Assembly: GCA_902539745.1 (NCBI GenBank) | Contig: CACBKA010000001.1 | Coordinates: 62,001-126,000, forward strand | DNA from: an uncultured Pelagibacteraceae bacterium | GTDB lineage: Bacteria; Pseudomonadota; Alphaproteobacteria; Pelagibacterales; Pelagibacteraceae | Length of the DNA stretch: 64,000 bases | Reading direction: 5' to 3' | Part shown: positions 52,673 to 61,681 of the stretch, piece by piece | Numbering within the stretch: position 1 is the first letter of the stretch | Layout: every line of letters begins with the position of its first letter | Translations under genes and position numbers: made by a program | Notes under the pieces: model-generated | Database searches by the model: none | What the model was told of the DNA's origin: nothing | What the model saw: the letters and a program-made list of their open reading frames with translations, nothing else

Positions 52673-53425
52673 TTATTTTTTTGGATCTATTGATCCATCT
52701 GCAGAGTGTGAATGATCGTGTTCGTGTTCATATAAAGATAATATATTTGAAGCTCTGTCCCCAAATAACTCTTTATATTTTTCATCTTTAACTACTGTGT
52801 GAGGTTTCCCTGAACAACATACATGTCCATTTAAACATATAACAAAGTCTGTTGCTGACATTACAACATGAAGATCATGTGAAATTAAAAGAATCCCACA
52901 ATTTAATTTTTCTGATATTTTTTTAATTAATTCATACAATGCAATTTCACCTTTAAAATCAACGCCTTGTACTGGTTCATCTAATACTAAAAGTTCAGGT
53001 TTTTTTGCAATAGCTCTTGCTATTAAAACTCTTTGAAATTCACCGCCAGATAAATTACTCAAGCTTTTATTTTTTAAATGATCAACCCCTGTTAAATTTA
53101 AAGCAACGTTAATTTGATCATTTTTTAAATCTTCAGTTAACGACATAAAATCAATTACTCTAATAGGAAGCGTCCAATCTACTGAAACTTTTTGTGGTAC
53201 ATAACCTATTCTTTCAGTAAATCTTCTTACTCTACCTTCTATTTTTTTATAAATACCTAGAGCAATTTTCGCTGTGGTCGACTTGCCTGATCCATTGGGG
53301 CCAATTAAAGTAACTATTTCACCTTGTTTTATTTCTAATGAAACTTCTTTTATTAATGCTTTGTCATTTAAATAAAAGCTAGCGTTTTCCACTTTTAAGA
53401 GAATTTTTTTATTTTTATTTTCCAT
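52673..53425 (-). CDS. znuC: zinc ABC transporter ATP-binding protein (start set at MENKNKK; ORF track extends to 53446)
   Basis: LIGPNGSGKSTTAKIALG, LSGGEFQRVLIARAI, LVLDEPVQGVD. Confidence 0.92.
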   Translation of the reverse strand: MENKNKKILLKVENASFYLNDKALIKEVSLEIKQGEIVTLIGPNGSGKSTTAKIALGIYKKIEGRVRRFTERIGYVPQKVSVDWTLPIRVIDFMSLTEDLKNDQINVALNLTGVDHLKNKSLSNLSGGEFQRVLIARAIAKKPELLVLDEPVQGVDFKGEIALYELIKKISEKLNCGILLISHDLHVVMSATDFVICLNGHVCCSGKPHTVVKDEKYKELFGDRASNILSLYEHEHDHSHSADGSIDPKK

Positions 53426-53449
53426 AATAAAACTCTTGATTAACAAAAT

Positions 53450-53479
53450 GTAATATTATAACAAACGTTATATTATAAC
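53450..53479. promoter_or_regulatory. tandem Zur-like operator in the znuC/znuA divergent region
   Basis: Two 13-bp near-palindromes GTAATATTATAAC (53450-53462) and GTTATATTATAAC (53467-53479). Confidence 0.7.
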
Positions 53480-53494
53480 AAATTAAGGAGCAAC

Positions 53495-54556
53495 ATGAAA
53501 CGAACCCTATTTATTACATTATTTTTATCTATATTTTCTTTTAACAGCACAGTGTCTGCAGACGTTAAAGTAGTTACTTCGATTAAGCCAATACATTCTT
53601 TGGCTGCATACGTAATGGATGGTGTTGGAAAACCTAATGTAATAGTAGATGGTTATAATTCACCACACGGTTTTAGCTTAAAACCATCACATGCAAAAAT
53701 GATTGAAAACGCTGATCTAATTATTTGGGTTGGTGAAGATTTAGAAGCATTTTTAGAAAAACCATTAGATTCAATTGCAAAAAAAGCAACAAAAGTAGAA
53801 TTAATGGATTTAAAAGGAATTAAAAAATTAAAATTTAGAGAAAAAAATATTTTTGAAGGTCATGATGATCATGGACATAAAAAAGATAAACATGACGATC
53901 ATGGACATAAAAAAGATAAACATGACGATCATGGACATAAAAAAGATAAACATGACGATCATGGTCACAAAGAGCACAAAGAGCATGGACACAAAGAGGA
54001 TAAACACAAAGAGGATAAACATGATGATCACGGTCACGAGGGACATGCTCACGGAGAACACGATCCGCACATTTGGTTAGACCCAATGAACGCCAAAGTG
54101 ATTATTAAAGAAATTACAAATCAATTAGTTAAGCTTGATTCAGCAAACAGCGCAAAATACAAAGCTAATTCTAGAGAAGCTATTTCTGATATAGACGCGT
54201 TAACAAAATCCATCAAAAAAGACTTAAATAAAAATTCAAGAGTTGTAGTTTTCCATGATGCTTATCAATATTTTGAAAATAGATTTGGAATTAAAATTCT
54301 TGGGGCGTTAACTGTTAATACAGATGTATTACCTGGTGCTGAACAATTAGCTGAAATTAGAGAAGTTATTGAACATGAAAAAGTTAATTGTATTTTTTCA
54401 GAACCCCAGTTTAATCCATCAATTATAAAAACAATTGCAAAGGATACAAATATTAAAACTGGTGTGTTAGATCCTCTGGGAGCAACCCTAGACAAAGGTA
54501 AAGGCATGTATTCTGAACTACTTAAGAATATGTCTTCGTCCTTTAAAGGCTGCTAA
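53495..54556 (+). CDS. znuA: zinc ABC transporter substrate-binding protein with His/Asp-rich loop
   Basis: ORF 353 aa; signal peptide, [49 protein letters not shown]. Confidence 0.94.
   Translation: MKRTLFITLFLSIFSFNSTVSADVKVVTSIKPIHSLAAYVMDGVGKPNVIVDGYNSPHGFSLKPSHAKMIENADLIIWVGEDLEAFLEKPLDSIAKKATKVELMDLKGIKKLKFREKNIFEGHDDHGHKKDKHDDHGHKKDKHDDHGHKKDKHDDHGHKEHKEHGHKEDKHKEDKHDDHGHEGHAHGEHDPHIWLDPMNAKVIIKEITNQLVKLDSANSAKYKANSREAISDIDALTKSIKKDLNKNSRVVVFHDAYQYFENRFGIKILGALTVNTDVLPGAEQLAEIREVIEHEKVNCIFSEPQFNPSIIKTIAKDTNIKTGVLDPLGATLDKGKGMYSELLKNMSSSFKGC
53861..54060 (+). repeat. 30-bp in-frame tandem repeat encoding [10 protein letters not shown] in znuA
   Basis: Copies at 53861-53890, 53891-53920, 53921-53950 (one mismatch in the first), then degenerate His-rich continuation. 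Confidence 0.9.
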
Positions 54557-55608
54557 TTTTTGATCCTATTTTTATTTGAATCAAAGAAATAAACATTTTC
54601 TTTAGAGAATGATATTTGGGAATGATTTTTATCTATATTGCTTGAAGTTTTTATTCTAAACTCTTCACCATCTACAGACGAGTATATAATCTTATCAAAT
54701 CCAAGATTTTCTATAAGATCAATCTTAATCTTGGCTTTTATATCTTGAGAATTATCAGCCTTAATATGTTCAGGTCTAATTCCAAGATAAATATCATCAT
54801 TAAATTTATAACCATTAAACTGGATATCGCTGTTAAAAATATTAATTGTATTTCCGTTTTTAATTTTTCCTTTATCAATTTTTAAAATATTCATTCTCGG
54901 TGACCCTATAAATTCTGCTACAAAAATATTATTTGGATCGTTGTATATTTCATCTGGTGATCCATATTGCTCCATTACTCCTTGGTTTAAAATAACAATC
55001 TTATCAGCTAGAGTCATGGCCTCTACTTGATCGTGTGTAACATAAATCATATTCGTACTAAGTTTTTTATGAAGTTTTGAAATTTCTACACGCATTTCTG
55101 ATCTTAAAGCAGCATCAAGATTTGAAAGCGGTTCATCGAACAAAAACAATTTAGGGTTTCTCGTTATTGCGCGTCCTATTGCTACTCTTTGTCGTTGTCC
55201 GCCGGATAGTTGTCTTGGTTTTCTCTCAAGAAGATCTTCAATCTGAAGAGTTTTTGCTGCATCTTTTACCTTTTTATCTATTTCGTTTTTATCAAGCTTT
55301 TCATTTTTCAATCCGAATGACATATTTTCGTAAACATTCATGTGCGGGTATAAAGCATATGATTGAAAAACCATTGCAATTCCTCTTTTTGATGGAATTA
55401 AATTATTAATTATTTTTTTATCTAAATGTATTTCACCTTCATCAACTGACTCTAAACCAGAAATCATTCTTAGTAGTGTCGACTTTCCACATCCTGATGG
55501 ACCTACTAAAACAATAAATTCGCCGTGATTAATTTTAATGTTAAATTTGTCTATGACCTTGTTTGCACCAAATGATTTTTCAATATTTTTTAATTCGATA
55601 GTAGCCAT
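54553..55608 (-). CDS. MalK/UgpC-type sugar ABC transporter ATP-binding protein
   Basis: ORF 351 aa; [57 protein letters not shown]. Confidence 0.93.
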   Translation of the reverse strand: MATIELKNIEKSFGANKVIDKFNIKINHGEFIVLVGPSGCGKSTLLRMISGLESVDEGEIHLDKKIINNLIPSKRGIAMVFQSYALYPHMNVYENMSFGLKNEKLDKNEIDKKVKDAAKTLQIEDLLERKPRQLSGGQRQRVAIGRAITRNPKLFLFDEPLSNLDAALRSEMRVEISKLHKKLSTNMIYVTHDQVEAMTLADKIVILNQGVMEQYGSPDEIYNDPNNIFVAEFIGSPRMNILKIDKGKIKNGNTINIFNSDIQFNGYKFNDDIYLGIRPEHIKADNSQDIKAKIKIDLIENLGFDKIIYSSVDGEEFRIKTSSNIDKNHSQISFSKENVYFFDSNKNRIKN

Positions 55609-55766
55609 ACAACTTCTGGTTTAACTTTAGATTTTAATTTTTATTTATACTTAAAAATTAAAGTAATAGAAAAATTCGATAGCATCTATAATTTTTTTAA
55701 AGGGTTTTCATTCTCGACAGATTTGGTAGGTTTTCTCGTTTATATATAAAATTATTAGGGGGATAA

Positions 55767-57089
55767 ATGAAAAAAGTAATAATTTATCTTTTTGCTTTAG
55801 TATTTTTGGCAAACTCGAGTTATGCCGGAATTACATTTTGGACGACTGAAGTACAGCCGGCTAGAATGGAAAAGCAGAAAGAAATGGCTAAAGCTTTTGA
55901 AGCCAAGTCAGGTATTAGCGTAGAAGTAATTCCTGTTGAAGAAAAAGATCTTGGAAAAAGAGCTACAGCTGCAGCAGCTGCAGGTGATCTACCTGATGTG
56001 ATCTATCATACACTTCAGTACGTATTACCATGGGCAGAAGCTGGGATATTAGATGTTAATGCTAACAACGCAGTTGTTAAATCTTTGGGTAAAAATACTT
56101 TTGCTCCAGGTGCACTTAACATGGCAAAAAAAGGTGGAAAAATAGCTGCTGTACCAGTTGATGGCTGGACACAGATGGTTGTTTACAGAAAAGATTTGTT
56201 CAAAGAATTTAATCTTCAACCACCAACAAATTATGAAAACATTTCTAAAGCTGTAAAAGCTTTATCAAATGCAGACAGATTTGGATTTGTTGCTGCCACG
56301 AAAACAGATGAAAACTTTATGAGCCAAGTACTCGAACATGTACTTTTAGCGAATGGAGTTAATTTTGTTAAAAAGGGTGGAACAAAGAAACAAGGTAAAG
56401 AACTTAAAAATGCTCTAGTGTTTTACAAGGAACTTGCTAAGGCAAGCCCTCCAGGAGAATTATTCTGGAAACAATCTAGAGAGCTTTACTTCGCTGGCAA
56501 AACACCAATGATTATTTGGTCACCATTTATTATGGACGAATTAGCAGGATTAAGAGACTCTGCTCCTCCAACAATAAACAGTGATCCAACATCGCCGGAA
56601 CTTGCATCAAAAACTGGTTTCATCACAAACTTTAGTGGTCCAGATAATAAAAAAGGTGCTGCTTGGGCTGATGTTAGATACTTTGGTATTACTGCTGATG
56701 CTGATACTGATGAGGCTAAAAAATTCATCGAATACTCAATGGATGAAGGTTACACAGCTACATTATCTATCGCGCCAGAAGGTAAATTTCCTGTAAGAAG
56801 AGGAAATGCTAGTGATCCAGCTGCGTTTACAAAAGCTTGGAGTAAGCTTCCAGTTGGTGTTGATAGAAAGAAACCTTTAACAGAACTTTATTCTGGTGAT
56901 GTTATTAATAACATTGTAGCAGGTTTAGATACTGCTAACAGATGGGGTGTTAAAGAAGGTGAACTTTCTAGAGCATCTAAAATCATCAATGCACAATTCT
57001 TAAATAGAATCACAAGAGAATTTATTGATGATCAAATTACAGCAGATGAAGCAGTTGATAAAATCAACGCTGAATTAGCTAAATTTTAG
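55767..57089 (+). CDS. sugar-type (CUT1) ABC transporter extracellular substrate-binding protein
   Basis: ORF 440 aa; signal peptide, ITFWTTEVQPARMEKQKEMAKAFEAKSGI, VPVDGWTQMVVYRKDLF. Confidence 0.9.
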   Translation: MKKVIIYLFALVFLANSSYAGITFWTTEVQPARMEKQKEMAKAFEAKSGISVEVIPVEEKDLGKRATAAAAAGDLPDVIYHTLQYVLPWAEAGILDVNANNAVVKSLGKNTFAPGALNMAKKGGKIAAVPVDGWTQMVVYRKDLFKEFNLQPPTNYENISKAVKALSNADRFGFVAATKTDENFMSQVLEHVLLANGVNFVKKGGTKKQGKELKNALVFYKELAKASPPGELFWKQSRELYFAGKTPMIIWSPFIMDELAGLRDSAPPTINSDPTSPELASKTGFITNFSGPDNKKGAAWADVRYFGITADADTDEAKKFIEYSMDEGYTATLSIAPEGKFPVRRGNASDPAAFTKAWSKLPVGVDRKKPLTELYSGDVINNIVAGLDTANRWGVKEGELSRASKIINAQFLNRITREFIDDQITADEAVDKINAELAKF

Positions 57090-57102
57090 TAAAAATATTC
57101 AT

Positions 57103-57135
57103 AAAAAGCGGGTAATATAATATTATCCGCTTTTT
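57103..57135 (+). terminator. Rho-independent terminator/attenuator-like hairpin between SBP and first permease
   Basis: AAAAAGCGGGTAATAT-A-ATATTATCCGCTTTTT nearly perfect hairpin with terminal T-tract. Confidence 0.75.
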
Positions 57136-57137
57136 AT

Positions 57138-58397
57138 ATGACAGACACTTTATCAAAAATAGAAAAAAGAACTGCTTACACCCTCCTATTACCAGCGGTG
57201 TTTTTAGTCTTCGCCATAGTTTTATTTCCAATATTTGCAAATATCTGGATAAGTTTTAAGGAAGTACAATTAAAAGATATTAGAATTCCTGAACCAAGAG
57301 CAAAAAAAATTGTAAAAATTATACCTGAAGACAAATCAAAATTAAAAATAGTTTATAGACTAAGAAATAGTTCGTTAATTCAAGATATCAATAATATTAA
57401 ATTTTCAGAAAGACTTCCAAACAATATAGAACCTGCAGATCTTGACTCAAGATGTGAATTTAAATCAAAAAAAATTATATGTAATTTTGGGAATTGGGAA
57501 GCTGGATATAAAGAAAATTTTGAAATTTTAATTCAAAATACTAATAATAAGGAAATAGATAAAACAGCTGTTAAAGATCAAGAACCAAAACTATCTGGTG
57601 ATGCTGATAATATTTTATTAACAACAAAGTTTACATTAAAAAACTTCAAAAATATTTTTAATGAAAATGAGTTTTTAGATTTATTGTTAACTACTTTTTA
57701 CTTCACATTTTTTGGAACTGTTGGTGCTATTATTTTTGGAATGTTTGCTGCGCAATTAGTAAATCAAAAGTTTTATGGTAGGACTTTTATGAGGAGTATT
57801 TTACTTTTTCCATACGTAGGTCCAGTAGTTGCATTAGCATACACTTGGACATTAATGCTTGATCCAAATAGTGGAACTTTAAATGCTCTACTGGTTAATT
57901 TCGGTATAATTGATAAACCAATTAATCTATTAGGTCAGAAATATTTAATATTAAGTCTTTTTGGTTTTGAAATTAAATTAAGATTAGCATTAACAACTGT
58001 AATTATGTTTGAAATTTGGAGATACTTTCCCCTAGCCTTCTTGTTTATTTTAGCAAGGCTGCAGGCTGTTCCTAAAGATTTGTATGAAGCTGCGGAAGTT
58101 GATGGTGCTGGACCATTTAGAAAATTTATAAATATTACTCTTCCACAGATAACAGCAATTTTATCTATTCTGTTTATGATAAGGTTTATTTGGAATTTTA
58201 ATAAATTTGAAGATATTTTTCTTTTAACTGGTGGAGCATCGGGAACAAGAACATTACCAATTAATGTATATCAACAAGGTTTTGCTGTTTCAAACATAGG
58301 AATGGGATCCGCTGTTTCTATTGTCATAGTCATGTTGCTAATAATTTTCATGATTATTTACTTTAAATTAATTGGAAAGAGAGCAAATGAAGTATAA
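57138..58397 (+). CDS. sugar-type ABC transporter permease (MalF/UgpA-like) with DUF11-like extracytoplasmic insertion
   Basis: ORF 419 aa; permease motif EAAEVDGAGPFRKFINITLPQI; about 110-aa non-TM insertion after TM1. Confidence 0.9.
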   Translation: MTDTLSKIEKRTAYTLLLPAVFLVFAIVLFPIFANIWISFKEVQLKDIRIPEPRAKKIVKIIPEDKSKLKIVYRLRNSSLIQDINNIKFSERLPNNIEPADLDSRCEFKSKKIICNFGNWEAGYKENFEILIQNTNNKEIDKTAVKDQEPKLSGDADNILLTTKFTLKNFKNIFNENEFLDLLLTTFYFTFFGTVGAIIFGMFAAQLVNQKFYGRTFMRSILLFPYVGPVVALAYTWTLMLDPNSGTLNALLVNFGIIDKPINLLGQKYLILSLFGFEIKLRLALTTVIMFEIWRYFPLAFLFILARLQAVPKDLYEAAEVDGAGPFRKFINITLPQITAILSILFMIRFIWNFNKFEDIFLLTGGASGTRTLPINVYQQGFAVSNIGMGSAVSIVIVMLLIIFMIIYFKLIGKRANEV

Positions 58398-58863
58398 ACC
58401 GTTATTCATTTATTTATTTATTTCATCAGTTTTTTTAACTTTGGTGAGTTCGATCTGGAAAATTATGGCAACCCTACAAGGACTGAAGCTTACAGAGATA
58501 AATCTTAATATTAATTTTCTTCTAGCTCTATTTTTAAGTCTGGCGTTTATTTTAATAGGTAAAAAGTTTAATCATTTAATTAAAATTGTAATTCTTTCTT
58601 TAATATTCACTTTTTTTTATATTTTGATAAATGAAGGTGCTCCAATTTGGTATAATGTTGGCATTCTTTTAATATGCTTATTTTTTACAAATAGACTTAA
58701 AAATTATGATTTAAATTTTCTAAGAGAGGATTTTATCTCTGAAAAGATTGTTTTTGATTTTTTATCACTTTTTTGCAATTGTATTTTTTGCTTTTGTAAT
58801 TTTATTTCCCTTTTATTTAATGTTCGTAACGAGCTTCAAAACTCAAGCCGCTCTTTTGTTTAA
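58387..58863 (+). CDS. small multi-TM hypothetical protein, possibly N-terminal extension of the downstream permease (ORF track starts at 58372)
   Basis: MKYKPLFIYLFISSVFLTLV...; about four hydrophobic segments; ATG overlaps the upstream permease stop; C-terminus out of frame with the following permease. Confidence 0.5.
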   Translation: MKYKPLFIYLFISSVFLTLVSSIWKIMATLQGLKLTEINLNINFLLALFLSLAFILIGKKFNHLIKIVILSLIFTFFYILINEGAPIWYNVGILLICLFFTNRLKNYDLNFLREDFISEKIVFDFLSLFCNCIFCFCNFISLLFNVRNELQNSSRSFV

Positions 58864-59581
58864 TCCTTTAGATTTAAGTATTAGTTTAACAAATAATCTA
58901 ACAGAAACATTTAAATCTTATTTTGTTATTTTTAATACTTATGACTTTGGAAGATATATTTATACAAGCTCTATTGTTTCAATAGGAACTGTAATTATTA
59001 CTCTGATCTTTGCGATACCAGCGGCGTATGCTGTTGCTAGGTTGAACTTTTTTGGCAAAACTTTTTTATCTACTTCAATATTAATTATATATATGTTCCC
59101 AGCTATAGTTTTGGTTATACCTCTTTATACTGTTTTTAGTCAGTTAGGTTTAAGAAACTCAATTGAAGGTCTTCTAATTGTTTACACAGCAACAACTCTA
59201 CCTGTCGCAATTTATATGTTACAAGGTTACTTTAAAAGTATTCCTAAAGAAATTGAAGATGCTGGCCTAATGGATGGACAAAATTGGTTTGGAATAATAA
59301 TTAAAATTATCATACCTTTAAGTTTGCCAGCAATAGCATCTGTTGCCTTGTATGTTTTTATGATTGCATGGAATGAATTTTTATTTTCTTTAATGTTTTT
59401 GGACAATCCTAAAACATTTACATTATCCAGGGCTATCAATCATTTAACTGGTGATGCTGAAACACCTAGACAATACCTGATGGCCGGCTCAGTAGTGGTA
59501 ACTTTGCCTATTCTTTTAATTTTTGTTTACTTTGAAAAATATCTTGTCAGTGGATTAACTGCGGGAAGTGTAAAGGGTTAA
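58748..59581 (+). CDS. sugar-type ABC transporter permease (MalG/UgpE-like), non-ATG start in the supplied frame
   Basis: ORF 277 aa; FPFYLMFVTSFKTQ, EIEDAGLMDGQNWFGIIIKIIIPLSLPAIASVALYVFMIAWNEFLFSLMF. Confidence 0.9.
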   Translation: MFLIFYHFFAIVFFAFVILFPFYLMFVTSFKTQAALLFNPLDLSISLTNNLTETFKSYFVIFNTYDFGRYIYTSSIVSIGTVIITLIFAIPAAYAVARLNFFGKTFLSTSILIIYMFPAIVLVIPLYTVFSQLGLRNSIEGLLIVYTATTLPVAIYMLQGYFKSIPKEIEDAGLMDGQNWFGIIIKIIIPLSLPAIASVALYVFMIAWNEFLFSLMFLDNPKTFTLSRAINHLTGDAETPRQYLMAGSVVVTLPILLIFVYFEKYLVSGLTAGSVKG

Positions 59582-60837
59582 TGAAAATTTCGATAAATAA
59601 AGCAAAAAAAACTTTACTTGGTAACAGAAGAAAAGGATACACCTTACCAACCAATAATAAACTTTACCCTGCTCAGTGGAATTGGGACTCAGGCTTTATT
59701 GCTCTAGGATATTCTTACTTTAATTTAAACTTTGCATTAAAAGAAATAAATACATTGTTAGATGGGCAATGGAAGGATGGAATGGTTCCACACATTTTGT
59801 TTCATAATACAAGAACAAACTATTATCCAAATTATACTGCATGGAATTGTGGTAATAAAATCCACTCATCTGGAATAACTCAACCACCAATATTAGCAAC
59901 AATTTTAAAAGAAATTTTAAATAAAAATAGTATTAGCAAAACCCAAATTATAAATATAAAAAAAATAATTTTAAAAATTAAAAAATTTCATGAATGGTTA
60001 ATTCAATTTAGAGATCCAAAAAAAAGTGGTTTGGTATCAATTTTGCATCCTTGGGAAAGTGGATATGATAATTCCCCTTTATGGGATGAGCCTATGAATA
60101 AAGTAAAAATTGAAAAAAATATAAAATATAAAAGAGCTGATAATAAAGTTGTAAACCCAGATTATAGACCACATGATATTGATTACGATAGATATGTCAC
60201 AATAAAAAATCATTTAAGAAAAATTAAATATAATCCAAAAAAAGTTTATAAATCCTCCTTTTTTAATGTGGTAGATGTTGGTTTTAATTCAATATTTTTA
60301 AAAGCAAACAAAGACCTAGTTACATTATTAGATGCCTTTGGTTTAAATAAAAATAAAATAGATGGATACATCAAAATGACAGAAAAAAATTTCCTTAAAT
60401 TATATGATAAAAAAAAAGGAACTTTTTTTTCAAAAGATGTAAAAAATAATAAAAAGATCTACATGCCATCAATAACCAATTATTTTGTATTATTTGCTGA
60501 TTTGAACAATAGTAAAATTAATAACAAACTAATTGAAAATCTTAAAAAACATAACCCTAAAGAAAAATATTTTTTTTCATCAATTAAACCAAATCATAAA
60601 AGTTTTGAGGAGAAAAGATACTGGAGAGGCCCTGTCTGGATTAATTGTAACTGGTTTATTTACAAAGGATTAAAAAATAAAGATAAGTTTTTTTCTGATA
60701 AAATTAAAAATAAAACTATTGAAATGTTAGAGAAAAAAGGTTTTTTTGAATATTACAGTTGTAAGAATGGTAAACCAATGGGTGCAAAGAATTTTTCTTG
60801 GTCTGCCGCTTTGTATTTAGATTTAAAGTCTAATTAA
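59581..60837 (+). CDS. GH63-like glycoside hydrolase (mannosylglycerate/glucosylglycerate hydrolase-like), no signal peptide
   Basis: ORF 418 aa; LYPAQWNWDSGFIALGYSYFN, MVPHILFH, TQPPILA, HPWESGYDNSPLWD, KRYWRGPVWINCNWFIYKGL. Confidence 0.8.
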   Translation: MKISINKAKKTLLGNRRKGYTLPTNNKLYPAQWNWDSGFIALGYSYFNLNFALKEINTLLDGQWKDGMVPHILFHNTRTNYYPNYTAWNCGNKIHSSGITQPPILATILKEILNKNSISKTQIINIKKIILKIKKFHEWLIQFRDPKKSGLVSILHPWESGYDNSPLWDEPMNKVKIEKNIKYKRADNKVVNPDYRPHDIDYDRYVTIKNHLRKIKYNPKKVYKSSFFNVVDVGFNSIFLKANKDLVTLLDAFGLNKNKIDGYIKMTEKNFLKLYDKKKGTFFSKDVKNNKKIYMPSITNYFVLFADLNNSKINNKLIENLKKHNPKEKYFFSSIKPNHKSFEEKRYWRGPVWINCNWFIYKGLKNKDKFFSDKIKNKTIEMLEKKGFFEYYSCKNGKPMGAKNFSWSAALYLDLKSN

Positions 60838-61678
60838 TTTTTCTAACGATAAAAACGAAAATTATTGAAGTTAAGAACATTACTATCGCATAAGTAGCCG
60901 TAGGTATGAGATAGGTTATTTCAGTAAAGAGTTGACTTGCTACAAATACAGCTAAAGTTCCGTTTTGAAGTCCACACTCAAGAGAAATAGATTTTCTTTG
61001 TGAAACTCCACTGGCAAGAAATTTTGCAACATAGTAACCGATAAACATCATGATAATATTTAAAACTAAAGTAATTAATCCAGCTTGTTTAATATAACCC
61101 ATTATATTCTCCCACTCTTCAACCCATATAGCAGCAAAAACAATTACAAATAAAAAAACTGAAATTCTTTCAATCAATTGAGATTTAGACATAACAAAGT
61201 TTGTTGCGAATTTTCTTATTAACATTCCAATAATTACTGGAAGAGTTACAACCAAAAACATTTTCATTGATATTCCTATCATTGAAATTTCTTTTGAAAT
61301 TTCCGCAACTTCTAATAATTCTGCAGATTTAAATACAATAAATGGAACCGAAATAATGCTGATTAAACTTATAATTGCTGTTAATGAAATTGAAAGAGCC
61401 ACATCTCCATTAGCAAATTTTGTAAGTACATTAGATGTTACACCACCAGGTGCAGCGGCAATAATCATTACACCAAGAGCAATCTCTAAAGGTAAATTAA
61501 AAATTTTAAGTAGTAGAAAAGCAATAATTGGAAGCAGTATTAACTGACAAATTAATCCAACTAAAAAATCTTTTGGCTGTTTTACTACTCTTAAAAAATC
61601 TTGACCGGTTAAACCTAATCCAAGTGCTAACATTATTAGTGCGAGAGCTATAGGCGCAATTTTTGTTACTACTTCCAT
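60830..61678 (-). CDS. bile acid:sodium symporter (BASS) family transporter
   Basis: ORF 282 aa; LALGLGLTGQDFLRVVKQPKDFLVGLICQLILLPIIAFLL, AAAPGGVTSNVLTKFANGD, ECGLQNGTLAVFV. Confidence 0.92.
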   Translation of the reverse strand: MEVVTKIAPIALALIMLALGLGLTGQDFLRVVKQPKDFLVGLICQLILLPIIAFLLLKIFNLPLEIALGVMIIAAAPGGVTSNVLTKFANGDVALSISLTAIISLISIISVPFIVFKSAELLEVAEISKEISMIGISMKMFLVVTLPVIIGMLIRKFATNFVMSKSQLIERISVFLFVIVFAAIWVEEWENIMGYIKQAGLITLVLNIIMMFIGYYVAKFLASGVSQRKSISLECGLQNGTLAVFVASQLFTEITYLIPTATYAIVMFLTSIIFVFIVRKIN

Positions 61679-61681
61679 TTA

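Noticed and set aside
53828-54086. Several ORFs in other frames over the znuA His-rich repeat and CRISPR-like periodicity
   Set aside because: The 30-bp periodicity is an in-frame protein repeat with no spacers; alternative-frame translations are repeat artefacts
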